From Paenibacillus sp. Soil750 (GTDB taxonomy: Bacteria > Bacillota > Bacilli > Paenibacillales > NBRC-103111), in contig NZ_LMSD01000041.1 in assembly GCF_001428045.1 (NCBI RefSeq), positions 189,847 to 253,846 on the forward strand: a stretch of DNA of 64,000 nucleotides, given 5' to 3'. Made by a program: the position numbers and the translations under genes. Positions 19,345 through 27,868 of the stretch are shown here, one piece after another. Numbering within the stretch: position 1 is the first letter of the stretch; each line of letters opens with the position of its first letter. A model generated the notes under the pieces. It searched no databases. It was given only the letters and a program-made list of their open reading frames with translations, and was not told the DNA's origin.

Positions 19345-20676
19345 CTATGTCATCAGGTAAGAGCCGAGGTCTTTACGTCGATATACACTAAGCATGAGAC
19401 CGATGGATATAAATTGAAGAATAGCAAGTAATCCACTATAGCTAATGAATGGAAGTTGAAATGTACTATATGGCGCTAGACCGATTGACATGAGCATGCT
19501 CCACGTAAACTGCGTTGTAAACACAGCCAATAGGGCAGATACGATGGCTTTCCCATAGGGCTCTTTCACCTTCCGGGAAACGTTAATGGTCTGCTGGACG
19601 AACAGAGCTACCATCATGACTAGGGCAATTCCAGCCCCCCAGCCGAAACAGTAGATGAGGAAGGGGAACATCATCTCGGATTGAAGCGCAGGCAGTTTAC
19701 TAAGCGGAGCACCAAAGCCATATCCCCACCAGCCAGCAGATTGAATAGCTAATTTGGATTGAGTCAGCACATAATTCATTCCTAGCGGATCTTGATTTGG
19801 ATGTAAAAAGGCGTAAAGACGATCGGCCTTATAGCTTAATTTGAGTACGAACAGGCCAAATGCAGCAGCAAGCAAACCACAATGCACAGCGAGAATGGCT
19901 CGCTTTTTTCGCAAAACCAGTAGCAAGGTCAAGCATCCGATAAAGAACAGTACGAAATTATTGATAGCGTGTGTAAATAAAAGGAGTGTACTTGGAAGCC
20001 AAACAGTTCCTACGTTGATCCAGCTCTTTCGAATGAACGCTCGCAGAGAAGGTTCGTTCGCACTGATTCTCAGTGGTTTGCTCCAAATTCCAGCTAAAGC
20101 AATGAGTAGCAAGTAGGGGGAGAGCGCAGGGATATTCAGTTGAATAAGCCCAAACCTAACATAACCTCTAATGCCATTCATCATATCTCCAGATAGCAGG
20201 ACATAGCTAAGTAGCGTTATAGTGCCGATATAGAGGACCCATGAGTATCTGGCTAATTTACGATAGTTACTGAAGCCGATCAACAGCATCAAGCATGAGC
20301 CTATGCTAAAAAACATAACTTGTTTCATAGCAAGTGAAGTGAAATTATGACGATAGTTGGCGGCTTGAGCAGAGAATATAGCTACCAAACCGATGCCCAT
20401 AAGAGCTACGACGACAACAAGAAGCCCCCAGTTAAAACGAGGCCGATGGGCAAGATGAAACTGCTGCCCGATCACATCAGGCGTCCCCATTTGAGAAATA
20501 GATTCCTTAACGGCTGCATCCAAATCGAACCCACTACTTAGTTTTTCCTCAATTAATTCCTGCAAATGACTTTCAAGCTCCAAACGAACTTCTGTATGGA
20601 CTTCTTTTGCTTTAATTTCGCGACAAACCTGCTTCAAGAACGTAGTAATCTCCTCATGATGACGAAAGCTACTCAT
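19345..20676 (-). CDS. SEDS-like (FtsW/RodA/SpoVE) membrane protein with HAAS-type N-terminus
   Basis: Protein of 443 residues. The ATG at 20676 overlaps the PadR stop codon (ATGA) and has a GGGGAGGG site. The first 75 or so residues form a soluble helical HAAS-like domain (ELESHLQELIEEKL...GTPDVIGQQF), then about ten membrane helices follow with SEDS-family features: YRKLARYSW, GIRGYVRFG, DPLGMNYVLTQSKLAI and PFISYSGLLAILQF. Typical SEDS glycosyltransferases have a PSE motif and an Asp in a tDFIFA block. Here these positions read ALSPYLL and QSEMMFPF, so catalytic competence is uncertain. It is translationally coupled to a PadR repressor, a common layout for HAAS proteins of stress-responsive envelope genes. 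Confidence 0.88.
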   Translation of the reverse strand: MSSFRHHEEITTFLKQVCREIKAKEVHTEVRLELESHLQELIEEKLSSGFDLDAAVKESISQMGTPDVIGQQFHLAHRPRFNWGLLVVVVALMGIGLVAIFSAQAANYRHNFTSLAMKQVMFFSIGSCLMLLIGFSNYRKLARYSWVLYIGTITLLSYVLLSGDMMNGIRGYVRFGLIQLNIPALSPYLLLIALAGIWSKPLRISANEPSLRAFIRKSWINVGTVWLPSTLLLFTHAINNFVLFFIGCLTLLLVLRKKRAILAVHCGLLAAAFGLFVLKLSYKADRLYAFLHPNQDPLGMNYVLTQSKLAIQSAGWWGYGFGAPLSKLPALQSEMMFPFLIYCFGWGAGIALVMMVALFVQQTINVSRKVKEPYGKAIVSALLAVFTTQFTWSMLMSIGLAPYSTFQLPFISYSGLLAILQFISIGLMLSVYRRKDLGSYLMT

Positions 20677-21005
20677 ACGCCGCCCTCCCCAAGAACACGA
20701 TCCACCGTATTGCGAAAAAGCGACCATTCTTGTTTCTTCACTTTGAGTTCGCCTTTGCCTGCTTTCGTTATGCGATAATTTTTACGTTTCCGTCCCTCTT
20801 TCTCATCCCAATATGCTTCAACATAGCCCTCAGATTCAAGTGTATGCAAAATGGGATAGAGCGTACCCTCCTTTAATGTGAATACGCCATCGGAATGCTT
20901 CTCCATCTCTTTGGTCATCTCATAGCCATACATGTCTTTGCGATCCAAAAGGGTAAGAATCAGAATGACGGTGCTTCCTTTCATGAGCTCTTTATTGATT
21001 TTCAT
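20673..21005 (-). CDS. PadR-family transcriptional repressor
   Basis: Protein of 110 residues with the PadR winged-helix fold: STVILILTLLDRKDMYGYEMTKEM, EGTLYPILHTLESEGYVEAYW, and GRKRKNYRITKAGKGEL. Short PadR (subfamily 2) proteins carry little more than the DNA-binding domain and a C-terminal dimer helix. AAAAAGGAGC precedes the ATG. It is the first gene of a two-gene unit with the SEDS-like gene, with ATGA overlap, so it probably autoregulates the unit and responds to an envelope-related signal. Confidence 0.93.
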   Translation of the reverse strand: MKINKELMKGSTVILILTLLDRKDMYGYEMTKEMEKHSDGVFTLKEGTLYPILHTLESEGYVEAYWDEKEGRKRKNYRITKAGKGELKVKKQEWSLFRNTVDRVLGEGGV

Positions 21006-21079
21006 GTAGTTGCTCCTTTTTGACTATAGGATTACGATGCATCGATTATCTATGTATAATATAAAACAAAAGGAAGGTA

Positions 21080-21202
21080 ATGGCAATATATTGCTGTCAT
21101 TTAGAGAAATTAGATGATAACACAACGCTAACCCAAAAGCCTGAAACCATTTTCAAGTGGATTCAGGCTTTTATATCTTCAACGAACGTCCACCAAAGAT
21201 AA
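21080..21202 (+). other. Possible tiny ORF containing a terminator-like hairpin
   Basis: A 40-codon frame starts at an ATG with AAAGGAAGG 3 bases upstream, and TATAAT lies at 21055-21060. The frame contains AAAGCCTGAA / TTCAGGCTTT (21135-21173), which looks like an intrinsic terminator. It sits between the PadR unit and the Fur-controlled operon. It may be a small RNA or peptide, or chance; I do not recognise the peptide. Confidence 0.25.
21135..21173 (+). terminator. Terminator-like hairpin in a divergent intergenic region
   Basis: AAAAGCCTGAA and TTCAGGCTTTT form a perfect stem around an ATTTTCAAGT loop. It is symmetric enough to act on either strand. No annotated gene reads into it from the left. 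Confidence 0.55.
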
Positions 21203-21268
21203 ATTCAGTACATGAATCGGATAAAATCGGATATGTACAATATATTTTCAGCCCTTTATAATTGAGAC

Positions 21269-21283
21269 TGATAATTATTATCA
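21269..21283 (+). promoter_or_regulatory. Fur box
   Basis: TGATAATTATTATCA is a perfect 7-1-7 inverted repeat matching the Bacillus Fur box. It is set about 90 bases before the siderophore-binding lipoprotein ATG, so iron-dependent repression of the whole operon is expected. Confidence 0.9.
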
Positions 21284-21374
21284 ATTATAAAATAGGGAGT
21301 CAGCATTAGCATTCTAAATAGATGGCTTGTTCATCACCGGTGTGTGCTCTGCTGTACAAGGAGGAAGAAACCGA

Positions 21375-22361
21375 ATGAAATCTTTAAAAATGATGATCGT
21401 GCTGTTGCTAGCATTAGCCGTTACGGCTTGCGGCAGCGGGGCAACAGGTGGAAATGCAAGTAGTACGACGGCGTCACCAGAAGAGGCTAAGGCAACTGCT
21501 GCAGCTGCGGTAGAGAAAACAATCAAGCACGCGATGGGGACAGTTACTTTGAAGAAAAAACCAGAGCGGATCGTCGTTCTGTTCAATGGTATGACGGATA
21601 TTGTTACACACTTAGGCGTGAAGCCAGTCGGTTCGGTTGAGTCATGGGAAGAGAAGCCATGGTACAACTTTCTGAGATCCAATATGGAAGGTGTTAAGAA
21701 TCTGGGTGAAGAAACACAGCCGAACGTAGAGGCAATCGTAGCATTGAAGCCAGATTTGATCATTGGGACGAAACCACGTCACGAGAAAATTTATCCGCAA
21801 CTGGAAAGTATTGCGCCTACAATCATGACTGAAGAGATTTTTGATTGGAAAGCGAATTTGAAGTATGCAATGGATGCCCTTTATAAGGAGCAAGAAGGTG
21901 CGAAGATTTTAGCGGATTGGGATAAAGGGGTAGCGGAGTTTAAACAAAAAGCCGGAGATAAACTGGCGAAATCCGAAGTTTCGATTATCCGCTTTGAAAG
22001 AGATGGCAGTGCACGTTTTTATGCAACAGGTTTTGCTGGAACGATCTTTAAGGAACTCGGCTTACCGCGTCCGAAGGCACAGATTGTAGAGGGTAAGGCT
22101 GTAGTAAACATCACAACGAAGGAGCAAATGTCCCAGTTGGATGGCGAGTATATCTTTGATATTACACGTTTGAGTTCGGAAGAACCTGCGGTAGAGAAAT
22201 CGCAGAACGATTGGACGTCTCACCCGCTCTGGAAAAATCTCAAAGGCGTGAAGAACGGTAAATATTTTAAAGTAGATACGATTACATGGAACTTATCTGG
22301 AGGCTCGATGGCAGCGAAAGCCATGCTAGCGGATCTCTACAAATATTTTGATATTAAATAG
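21375..22361 (+). CDS. Ferric-siderophore-binding lipoprotein
   Basis: ABC-importer binding protein of 328 residues. The ATG at 21375 follows AAGGAGGAAG. The lipoprotein signal ends VTAC (C19). The body has the class III (FecB/FhuD, helical-backbone) layout: PERIVVLFNG, DIVTHLGVKPVG, NVEAIVALKPDLIIGT and EQLDGEYIFDI-like late segments. It resembles the B. subtilis YfiY/FeuA group that binds hydroxamate or citrate siderophores; the ligand cannot be read from sequence. It heads an operon with two FecCD permeases, an ATPase and a nitroreductase, under a Fur box. Confidence 0.94.
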   Translation: MKSLKMMIVLLLALAVTACGSGATGGNASSTTASPEEAKATAAAAVEKTIKHAMGTVTLKKKPERIVVLFNGMTDIVTHLGVKPVGSVESWEEKPWYNFLRSNMEGVKNLGEETQPNVEAIVALKPDLIIGTKPRHEKIYPQLESIAPTIMTEEIFDWKANLKYAMDALYKEQEGAKILADWDKGVAEFKQKAGDKLAKSEVSIIRFERDGSARFYATGFAGTIFKELGLPRPKAQIVEGKAVVNITTKEQMSQLDGEYIFDITRLSSEEPAVEKSQNDWTSHPLWKNLKGVKNGKYFKVDTITWNLSGGSMAAKAMLADLYKYFDIK

Positions 22362-22373
22362 TTGAAACACTTA

Positions 22374-22399
22374 GGGATGAACGTTATGTTCATTCCTTT
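22374..22399 (+). terminator. Hairpin after the binding-protein gene
   Basis: GGGATGAAC (22374-22382) pairs with GTTCATTCC (22388-22396), then TTTG. Placed between the lipoprotein and permease genes, it probably stabilises or partly terminates transcription so that more binding protein than permease is made. Confidence 0.65.
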
Positions 22400-22431
22400 G
22401 TTGAAATATAAGGATTTGGGAGATTGTCATC

Positions 22432-23442
22432 ATGAACCTTATGAATACGAGCTTATGGAAAACCGCTGGACTGTTCGCGCTGGTTCTTATCCTGTTTGGG
22501 AGTTTTGTTTCCAGCATTCTGTTCGGTGCGACGCAGTTTGACTGGCATACGGCGTGGGCTTCCATCTTTCATTACGACGAGAATATCAATGATCAAATCA
22601 TTCTTCGTACAACGCGTGTGCCGAGGGCCTGTATTGCCGCTGCCATTGGCGCAAGCTTAGCAATCGCAGGTACGTTGATGCAGACGCTCACACGTAATCC
22701 ACTGGCTTCGCCGAGTGTGCTCGGGGTCAATGCAGGAGCAACGCTATTCGTTGTTCTTGCAGCAGTTGCGTTATCGATTTCATCGATGCAAGCCTTGATG
22801 TGGATCTCTTTTATCGGAGCGGCAGTCGGTGCCTTATCCGTGTATATCTTGGGCTCTTTTGGCCGAGATGGCTTAACGCCACTCAAAATTGTGCTCGCAG
22901 GTGCAGCCATGACCGCTCTGTTCTCTTCCTTCACTCAAGGCATCTTGGTACTGAACCAACAGGGGTTAAGCACGGTGTTGTTCTGGCTGACGGGTACAAT
23001 TGCGGGAAGATCACCGGATATGTTAATTACAGTCATCCCTTTCATGGCCATATGCTGGGTAGCTGCCTGGTTCATCGCGCGTGATATGAATTTACTTCTC
23101 ATGGGTGAGGAGACGGCTAAAGGTTTGGGTCAAAAGACGATTTGGGTCAAATCAGTCGCAGGCCTTCTGATCGTCGTGCTTGCGGGCTGCTCCGTGTCGG
23201 TCGCAGGTCCAATTGGATTCATTGGCATTGTCATCCCGCATGTCTCGCGGTTTTTCGTCGGTGGCGATCATCGCTGGGTCATTCCTTATTGTGCCGTACT
23301 GGGGGCGATTCTGCTCATACTGGCGGACTTGGCTGCAAGATTTATTATGATTCCTGAAGAAATGCCTGTCGGCGTTATGACGGCCATCATTGGTGCCCCA
23401 TTCTTTATTTATATTGCACGAAGGGGGCTTATCAAAACATGA
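22432..23442 (+). CDS. FecCD-family siderophore ABC permease 1
   Basis: Integral membrane permease of 336 residues with the FecCD signatures: RVPRACIAAAIGASLAIAGTLMQ, RNPLASPSVLGVNAGA and GPIGFIGIVIPHVSRF (the loop contacting the ATPase). About nine to ten membrane helices are expected. It pairs with the next gene, whose start overlaps its stop codon, to form the heterodimeric channel. It follows the siderophore-binding lipoprotein and is under the same Fur-controlled promoter. Confidence 0.95.
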   Translation: MNLMNTSLWKTAGLFALVLILFGSFVSSILFGATQFDWHTAWASIFHYDENINDQIILRTTRVPRACIAAAIGASLAIAGTLMQTLTRNPLASPSVLGVNAGATLFVVLAAVALSISSMQALMWISFIGAAVGALSVYILGSFGRDGLTPLKIVLAGAAMTALFSSFTQGILVLNQQGLSTVLFWLTGTIAGRSPDMLITVIPFMAICWVAAWFIARDMNLLLMGEETAKGLGQKTIWVKSVAGLLIVVLAGCSVSVAGPIGFIGIVIPHVSRFFVGGDHRWVIPYCAVLGAILLILADLAARFIMIPEEMPVGVMTAIIGAPFFIYIARRGLIKT

Positions 23443-24482
23443 AGGGTCATGTTCCGGTTCGATTGCGGCGCGGTGAGATTTCTTTTTTAGTCGAAAAAAA
23501 AGCGTTAAAGATATCCCTCTTGTTACTCGTGGTTTGCGTCGTGATTGCGATTGTAAGCACGGGGATGGGGGAAATGTACATTTCTCCGATTGATGTTGTC
23601 AAAAGTGTCATAGGCATTGGCGCCGATGATCACGCGATGGTCGTTCAAAAGCTTCGCCTTCCGCGTATTGTTATTGCCATGTTAGTAGGCGCTGCGCTGG
23701 CTGCGGCGGGTGCGATCATGCAGGGAATCATTCGGAATCCATTGGCCTCACCAGATATGATGGGCGTAACCGGTGGAGCTTCGGTAGCGGCGGTCACTTT
23801 CCTTACGTACTTCAATGGCATGATCAGCATTCGGTGGCTGCCGGTGTCGGCAATGCTGGGCGCTGCGGTTGTTTCCGTCATTTTGTATATGCTTGCTTGG
23901 AAAAAAGGGGTCACACCCATCCGCCTCATTCTGGTCGGCATCGGGATGTCTTCGCTCATGTCTGCTGCGACGACGATGATGATCGTGTTTAGTCCGAGAA
24001 ACGATCCCGGCACAGCCTACCTATGGCTGACAGGATCGGTTTATGCGTCGAATTGGGAAAATGTGATGACCGTACTGCCATGGACGGTTATCTTGATTCC
24101 ACTAGCTTTTCTATTAGCTCGTCATGTCAATGTTGGACAGCTCGGGGATGATGTGGCAGCAAGCGCGGGAAGCGCAGTGGAAATCAACCGCTTAGTCTTG
24201 CTGCTCATCAGTGTGGCGCTTGCGGGGGCAGCAGTTTCCGTAGCTGGCGCGATCGGATTCATTGGCTTAATCGCACCGCATATGGCACGCAAATGGGTAG
24301 GCTCGAGCTTTGACAGCCTTTTACCCGTCTCGGCACTACTCGGAGGCGCTATTGTGATGTTGGCTGATCTAGCGGGAAGAACGTTCTTTCTACCGCTGGA
24401 TGTGCCAGTCGGTGTATTTACGGCAGCCGTAGGGGCACCATTTTTCATCTATTTGCTGTACACCAAGCGAAATTCAAGATAG
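23439..24482 (+). CDS. FecCD-family siderophore ABC permease 2
   Basis: Second permease subunit, 347 residues, translationally coupled by an ATGA overlap. Family blocks are RLPRIVIAMLVGAALAAAGAIMQG, RNPLASPDMMGVTGGA and GAIGFIGLIAPHMARKW. The N-terminus has a short basic cytoplasmic lead before the first helix. It forms the transmembrane pathway with permease 1 and docks the downstream ATPase. Such duplicated FecC/FecD pairs are normal for siderophore importers. Confidence 0.95.
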   Translation: MKGHVPVRLRRGEISFLVEKKALKISLLLLVVCVVIAIVSTGMGEMYISPIDVVKSVIGIGADDHAMVVQKLRLPRIVIAMLVGAALAAAGAIMQGIIRNPLASPDMMGVTGGASVAAVTFLTYFNGMISIRWLPVSAMLGAAVVSVILYMLAWKKGVTPIRLILVGIGMSSLMSAATTMMIVFSPRNDPGTAYLWLTGSVYASNWENVMTVLPWTVILIPLAFLLARHVNVGQLGDDVAASAGSAVEINRLVLLLISVALAGAAVSVAGAIGFIGLIAPHMARKWVGSSFDSLLPVSALLGGAIVMLADLAGRTFFLPLDVPVGVFTAAVGAPFFIYLLYTKRNSR

Positions 24483-24493
24483 GAGTGAAGAGC

Positions 24494-25342
24494 GTGCCAA
24501 CCTTGGAAACCAGAAATCTTAATTTGACCTATGGCAACGAAAATATCATCGAGGGTCTGAATCTGTCTATTCCCAAAGGAAAGATTACGGTATTGATCGG
24601 TTCTAATGGCTGTGGGAAATCAACACTCCTGCGTGCGATGGCTCGCTTATTGAAGCCAGCTCATGGCGAAATCATTCTGGATGGCAAGCATATCGCGGAA
24701 ATTCCAACGAAAGAAATCGCGAAGCGCTTATCGATCTTACCGCAAGGCCCGATTGCTCCGGAAGGGTTAACGGTATTTCAGTTAGTGAAACAAGGTCGGT
24801 ATCCGTACCAGAACTGGCTAAAATCGTGGTCAGATGAAGATGAGCAATGTGTGAAGGAAGCTTTAGCGGTGACCAAAATGACCGAATTAGCGGAAACCGC
24901 GGTAGACTCCTTGTCCGGCGGACAGCGTCAGCGGGCGTGGATCGCAATGACTCTCGCGCAAGGGACCCAAACCATCTTGTTGGATGAACCGACAACGTAT
25001 TTGGATATGGCTCACCAAGTGGATATTTTGGATCTGTTGTTTGAACTTAATGAACGTGAACAGCGCACGATTGTCATGGTTCTCCATGATCTCAATCTCG
25101 CTTGTCGATATGCGCATCATCTCGTTGCGATCAAAGATAAATCCGTCTTTGCCCAAGGGAAGCCAGAGGATGTCATTCATTCGGAGCTTGTCCGGCATGT
25201 TTTTGGAATGGAATGTGAAATTATCGGGGATCCGTTCTTCGGTACACCGATGTGTATTCCGAAAGGAAAAGGCCGGAAATCCGACAAGCGCATACCTAAG
25301 AAAATAGAGGAGGAAGTGAAGCATGAGCTTATCCGAAGTTAA
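24494..25342 (+). CDS. Siderophore ABC transporter ATPase
   Basis: ATP-binding subunit of 282 residues (FecE/YusV-like). Walker A is GSNGCGKST, the signature is LSGGQRQRAWIA, Walker B is TILLDEPTT, and the H-loop is VLHD. The GTG at 24494 is preferred over the GTG at 24485, because the latter overlaps the AGGAG site at 24481-24485. It powers the two FecCD permeases. Its 3' end overlaps the following nitroreductase by 20 bases, showing tight coupling. Confidence 0.94.
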   Translation: MPTLETRNLNLTYGNENIIEGLNLSIPKGKITVLIGSNGCGKSTLLRAMARLLKPAHGEIILDGKHIAEIPTKEIAKRLSILPQGPIAPEGLTVFQLVKQGRYPYQNWLKSWSDEDEQCVKEALAVTKMTELAETAVDSLSGGQRQRAWIAMTLAQGTQTILLDEPTTYLDMAHQVDILDLLFELNEREQRTIVMVLHDLNLACRYAHHLVAIKDKSVFAQGKPEDVIHSELVRHVFGMECEIIGDPFFGTPMCIPKGKGRKSDKRIPKKIEEEVKHELIRS

Positions 25343-25904
25343 ACCAATGGGAACGGTAGCTGCGTTAATTAAAGAAAGAAGAACGATTCGTGACTTCAAA
25401 CAAGATCCCGTTTCGGACGAATTGCTGCTGGCGTTACTGAATGTAGCCGTATGGGCACCGAATCATGGGAATAGACAGCCTTGGCGTTTCATTTTGTATA
25501 AAGGAGATGGACGCAAGGCATTGGCAGATGCGATGCTCCAATCCTATGATGACCCAGATATGAGAGAAAAACACGGGATACCCAAATGGAACGATTTCAT
25601 GGCGATTCCCGCGCATCTCGTTGTGATTATGAAAGAAGACACACGCCAAAAGCAATGGGATGAAGACTACGGCGCGGTCTGCGCCCTCATCCAAAATTTC
25701 CAACTGGCTGCCTGGGAGCAAGGGCTCGGCGTCGTGTGGAAAACGAACAACTATAATTATGAAGCTGAGTTTCAACAATCAGTTGGCTTGCAGGCTGATG
25801 AGAAAATTGTTGGCGTTCTACATGTCGGATATCCAGCATCCATTCCCAAAGTACAACCGCGAAAGTCAGCCGAGGAAATGCTGACGATTATTGATTCTAA
25901 ATAG
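25323..25904 (+). CDS. Nitroreductase-family FMN oxidoreductase (siderophore operon)
   Basis: NAD(P)H-dependent flavoprotein of 193 residues. The family motifs are RRTIRDF near the N-terminus, APNHGNRQPWRF (FMN phosphate binding) and GLGVVWKTNNY late, with a final GYPA. It overlaps the ATPase gene by 20 bases with a GAGGAAG site inside it, so it belongs to the Fur-controlled operon. A role as reductase of imported ferric chelates or of free flavin is plausible from that position but is inference. The last 12 codons recur as a fragment at 27869-27908. Confidence 0.93.
   Translation: MSLSEVKPMGTVAALIKERRTIRDFKQDPVSDELLLALLNVAVWAPNHGNRQPWRFILYKGDGRKALADAMLQSYDDPDMREKHGIPKWNDFMAIPAHLVVIMKEDTRQKQWDEDYGAVCALIQNFQLAAWEQGLGVVWKTNNYNYEAEFQQSVGLQADEKIVGVLHVGYPASIPKVQPRKSAEEMLTIIDSK
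25865..25904 (+). repeat. 40-base direct repeat, copy 1 (nitroreductase 3' end)
   Basis: The end of the nitroreductase gene, including AATGCTGACGATTATTG and CTAAATAG, recurs almost exactly at 27869-27908. Copy 1 is the authentic coding end. Confidence 0.75.
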
Positions 25905-25933
25905 GATAGGAAAATAGTAATAGTCATCCCCAG

Positions 25934-25972
25934 AAAAACCCTCGAAACGCTTAAGGCGATTCGGGGGTTTTT
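25934..25972 (+). terminator. Intrinsic terminator of the siderophore operon
   Basis: AAAAACCC, CGAA and CGC pair with GCG, TTCG and GGGTTTTT, ending in a T-run. Confidence 0.85.
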
Positions 25973-26041
25973 CGATAATTGCAGATCGGCCTTTGGCCTT
26001 TTATAATAAAGGGACTTTAACCAGACACCAAGGGGATACAG

Positions 26042-26752
26042 ATGGAAAGAATTCTTGTCATTAGCGATATTCATGGCGAACTTGCCAAGTTCGAAGCTTT
26101 ACTAGCAGCCGCGCAATACAACTCCGAACAAGATCAACTGATTTTGCTGGGCGATTATGTGGATCGAGGGCCAGACGCCAAGGGTGTCATTGAACGAGTT
26201 ATGGCTTTAAAAGAGGACGGAGCGCGAGTGTTAAAAGGGAACCACGAGGATTTAATGATCAAAGCATTGACGACGCAGGATGAACGGGCATGGAAACGCT
26301 GGGCACAAATCAATGGCGGCGATATGACTTTACAAAGCTATGGGTTTACGGAAGCTGATTATGCCCTCGATGAGAACGCGGAGTCGTTCACTAAACCAGA
26401 TCTGCAGTCGGATATATTATCAGAGCACTTGGCATTCATAACGAAACTGGAGCACTATATCGAAACGGATGACTATATATTTGTCCATGCCGGTGTGCAG
26501 CCAGGAGTGCCTGTTTCGGAAACGGATCCATTTACTCTGATGTGGATTCGTGGCGAATTTCATACAGGGTATAGTGGTGAAAAAATTGTGGTTTTCGGCC
26601 ATTCATCCACCGATACACTGCACGGCGATTCGGATAATTATCATGTTTATTTTGGTGTAAATCGTATTATTGGCATCGATGGTGGCGCCGTTTATGGTGG
26701 ACAATTGAATTGTCTAGAACTGCCAAGTCAAGTGGTGTACAACGTAAAGTGA
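26042..26752 (+). CDS. PPP-family metallophosphoesterase
   Basis: Phosphatase of 236 residues with all core metal-binding motifs: SDIHG (8-12), GDYVDRGP (37-44), GNHED (66-70), and later VHAG and GHS. This places it with bacterial PrpE/PrpA-like serine/threonine phosphatases or symmetrical diadenosine-tetraphosphate hydrolases, which cannot be told apart here. It is cytoplasmic. A TATAAT (about 26009) lies upstream and AAGGGG precedes the ATG. It is 12 bases ahead of a Gfo/Idh/MocA gene, so they may share a transcript. Confidence 0.92.
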   Translation: MERILVISDIHGELAKFEALLAAAQYNSEQDQLILLGDYVDRGPDAKGVIERVMALKEDGARVLKGNHEDLMIKALTTQDERAWKRWAQINGGDMTLQSYGFTEADYALDENAESFTKPDLQSDILSEHLAFITKLEHYIETDDYIFVHAGVQPGVPVSETDPFTLMWIRGEFHTGYSGEKIVVFGHSSTDTLHGDSDNYHVYFGVNRIIGIDGGAVYGGQLNCLELPSQVVYNVK

Positions 26753-26764
26753 GGGATAACCGTT

Positions 26765-27841
26765 ATGTCTTTAATCGAATTTGGAATTGTAGGGCGAGGG
26801 TGGAGAGCTGAATTTTATTTGCGCATTGCGCAAATGCAGCCTCACCGTTTCGCCGTCCGTGCGATGCTAGTCCGTGATGAGGAACGAGGCAGGGAAATCG
26901 AGGAGAAATGGGGCGTGAAAACCTACCGAGACATGGAATCTTTTGTTTCAAGCGGACCGCTCCTATTCGTGGTTGTTTGCGTTTCGAGGGATGCCATGCC
27001 TGGCTGCATACTGGAGCTGGCAGAAAGGAACATACCCGTATTGACAGAGACGCCTCCGGCCAATGACATCTCGGGTATGATTGACTTGTACCAGTCAGTG
27101 TCCAAGCTAAAGGGGCGCGTACAGGTGGCCGAACAATATTTGTATCAGCCGATGCATGCTGCACGTATTGCTTTCGTGAGATCAGGTAAATTAGGTGACG
27201 TTTCTCAGGTGCAAGTATCGGCCGCTCACGGTTATCATGGCATCAGTCTGATCCGAAAATTGCTTGGCATTCAATTCGAGAACGCCATTATTAGCGGACA
27301 GAGATTTACCTCTGAAATCGTGAAAGGTCCGGGGCGTAATGGGCCTCCGGAAAGTGAAGAGATTGGCAACTCGGTGCAGGATATCGCTACGCTTCGTTTT
27401 GGAAAGCAACTGGCGCTGTTTGATTTTACAGGTGATCAGTATTTCTCTTGGATTCGCCAAAATCGTGTCCTTGTTCGCGGAAACCGTGGCGAATTATCGG
27501 ATGAAACGTTCCGGTATTTGAGGGATTTTAAAACACCTATCACTGGCAATTTCCGTAGAGTCGATACCGGTCATAACGGTAACTTGGAAGGATATTATCA
27601 CCAAGGGATTATCGCAGGTGAAGATTGGGTGTACGAAAACCCAGTTGTTCCTGGGCGTTTATCCGATGATGAGATCGCGATTGCTACTAGTTTGTCTCGA
27701 ATGGCGGACTATGTACAGGGCGGGCCATCTTGTTATGACTTGGCAGAGGCGATGCAGGACCATTATGTATCGATCATGATGCAATCCGCTATTGAGTCGG
27801 GCGAGGAACTGACAACGACGACGCAACCCTGGGCGGAGTGA
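26765..27841 (+). CDS. Gfo/Idh/MocA-family protein with altered active-site motif
   Basis: Protein of 358 residues. The N-terminal Rossmann segment is IEFGIVGRGWRAEFY, followed by a substrate-domain fold typical of the family (VAEQYLYQPMHAARIAF). Family members usually carry an EKP motif whose Lys helps catalysis and cofactor binding; here it reads VLTETPPA, so Lys is replaced by Thr. It may therefore be a non-redox or divergent member, such as a sugar-binding or regulatory protein. It starts 12 bases after the phosphatase. There is no signal peptide. The substrate is unknown. Confidence 0.88.
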   Translation: MSLIEFGIVGRGWRAEFYLRIAQMQPHRFAVRAMLVRDEERGREIEEKWGVKTYRDMESFVSSGPLLFVVVCVSRDAMPGCILELAERNIPVLTETPPANDISGMIDLYQSVSKLKGRVQVAEQYLYQPMHAARIAFVRSGKLGDVSQVQVSAAHGYHGISLIRKLLGIQFENAIISGQRFTSEIVKGPGRNGPPESEEIGNSVQDIATLRFGKQLALFDFTGDQYFSWIRQNRVLVRGNRGELSDETFRYLRDFKTPITGNFRRVDTGHNGNLEGYYHQGIIAGEDWVYENPVVPGRLSDDEIAIATSLSRMADYVQGGPSCYDLAEAMQDHYVSIMMQSAIESGEELTTTTQPWAE

Positions 27842-27868
27842 GACTCAAACGAATGAGTAGCCACATAA

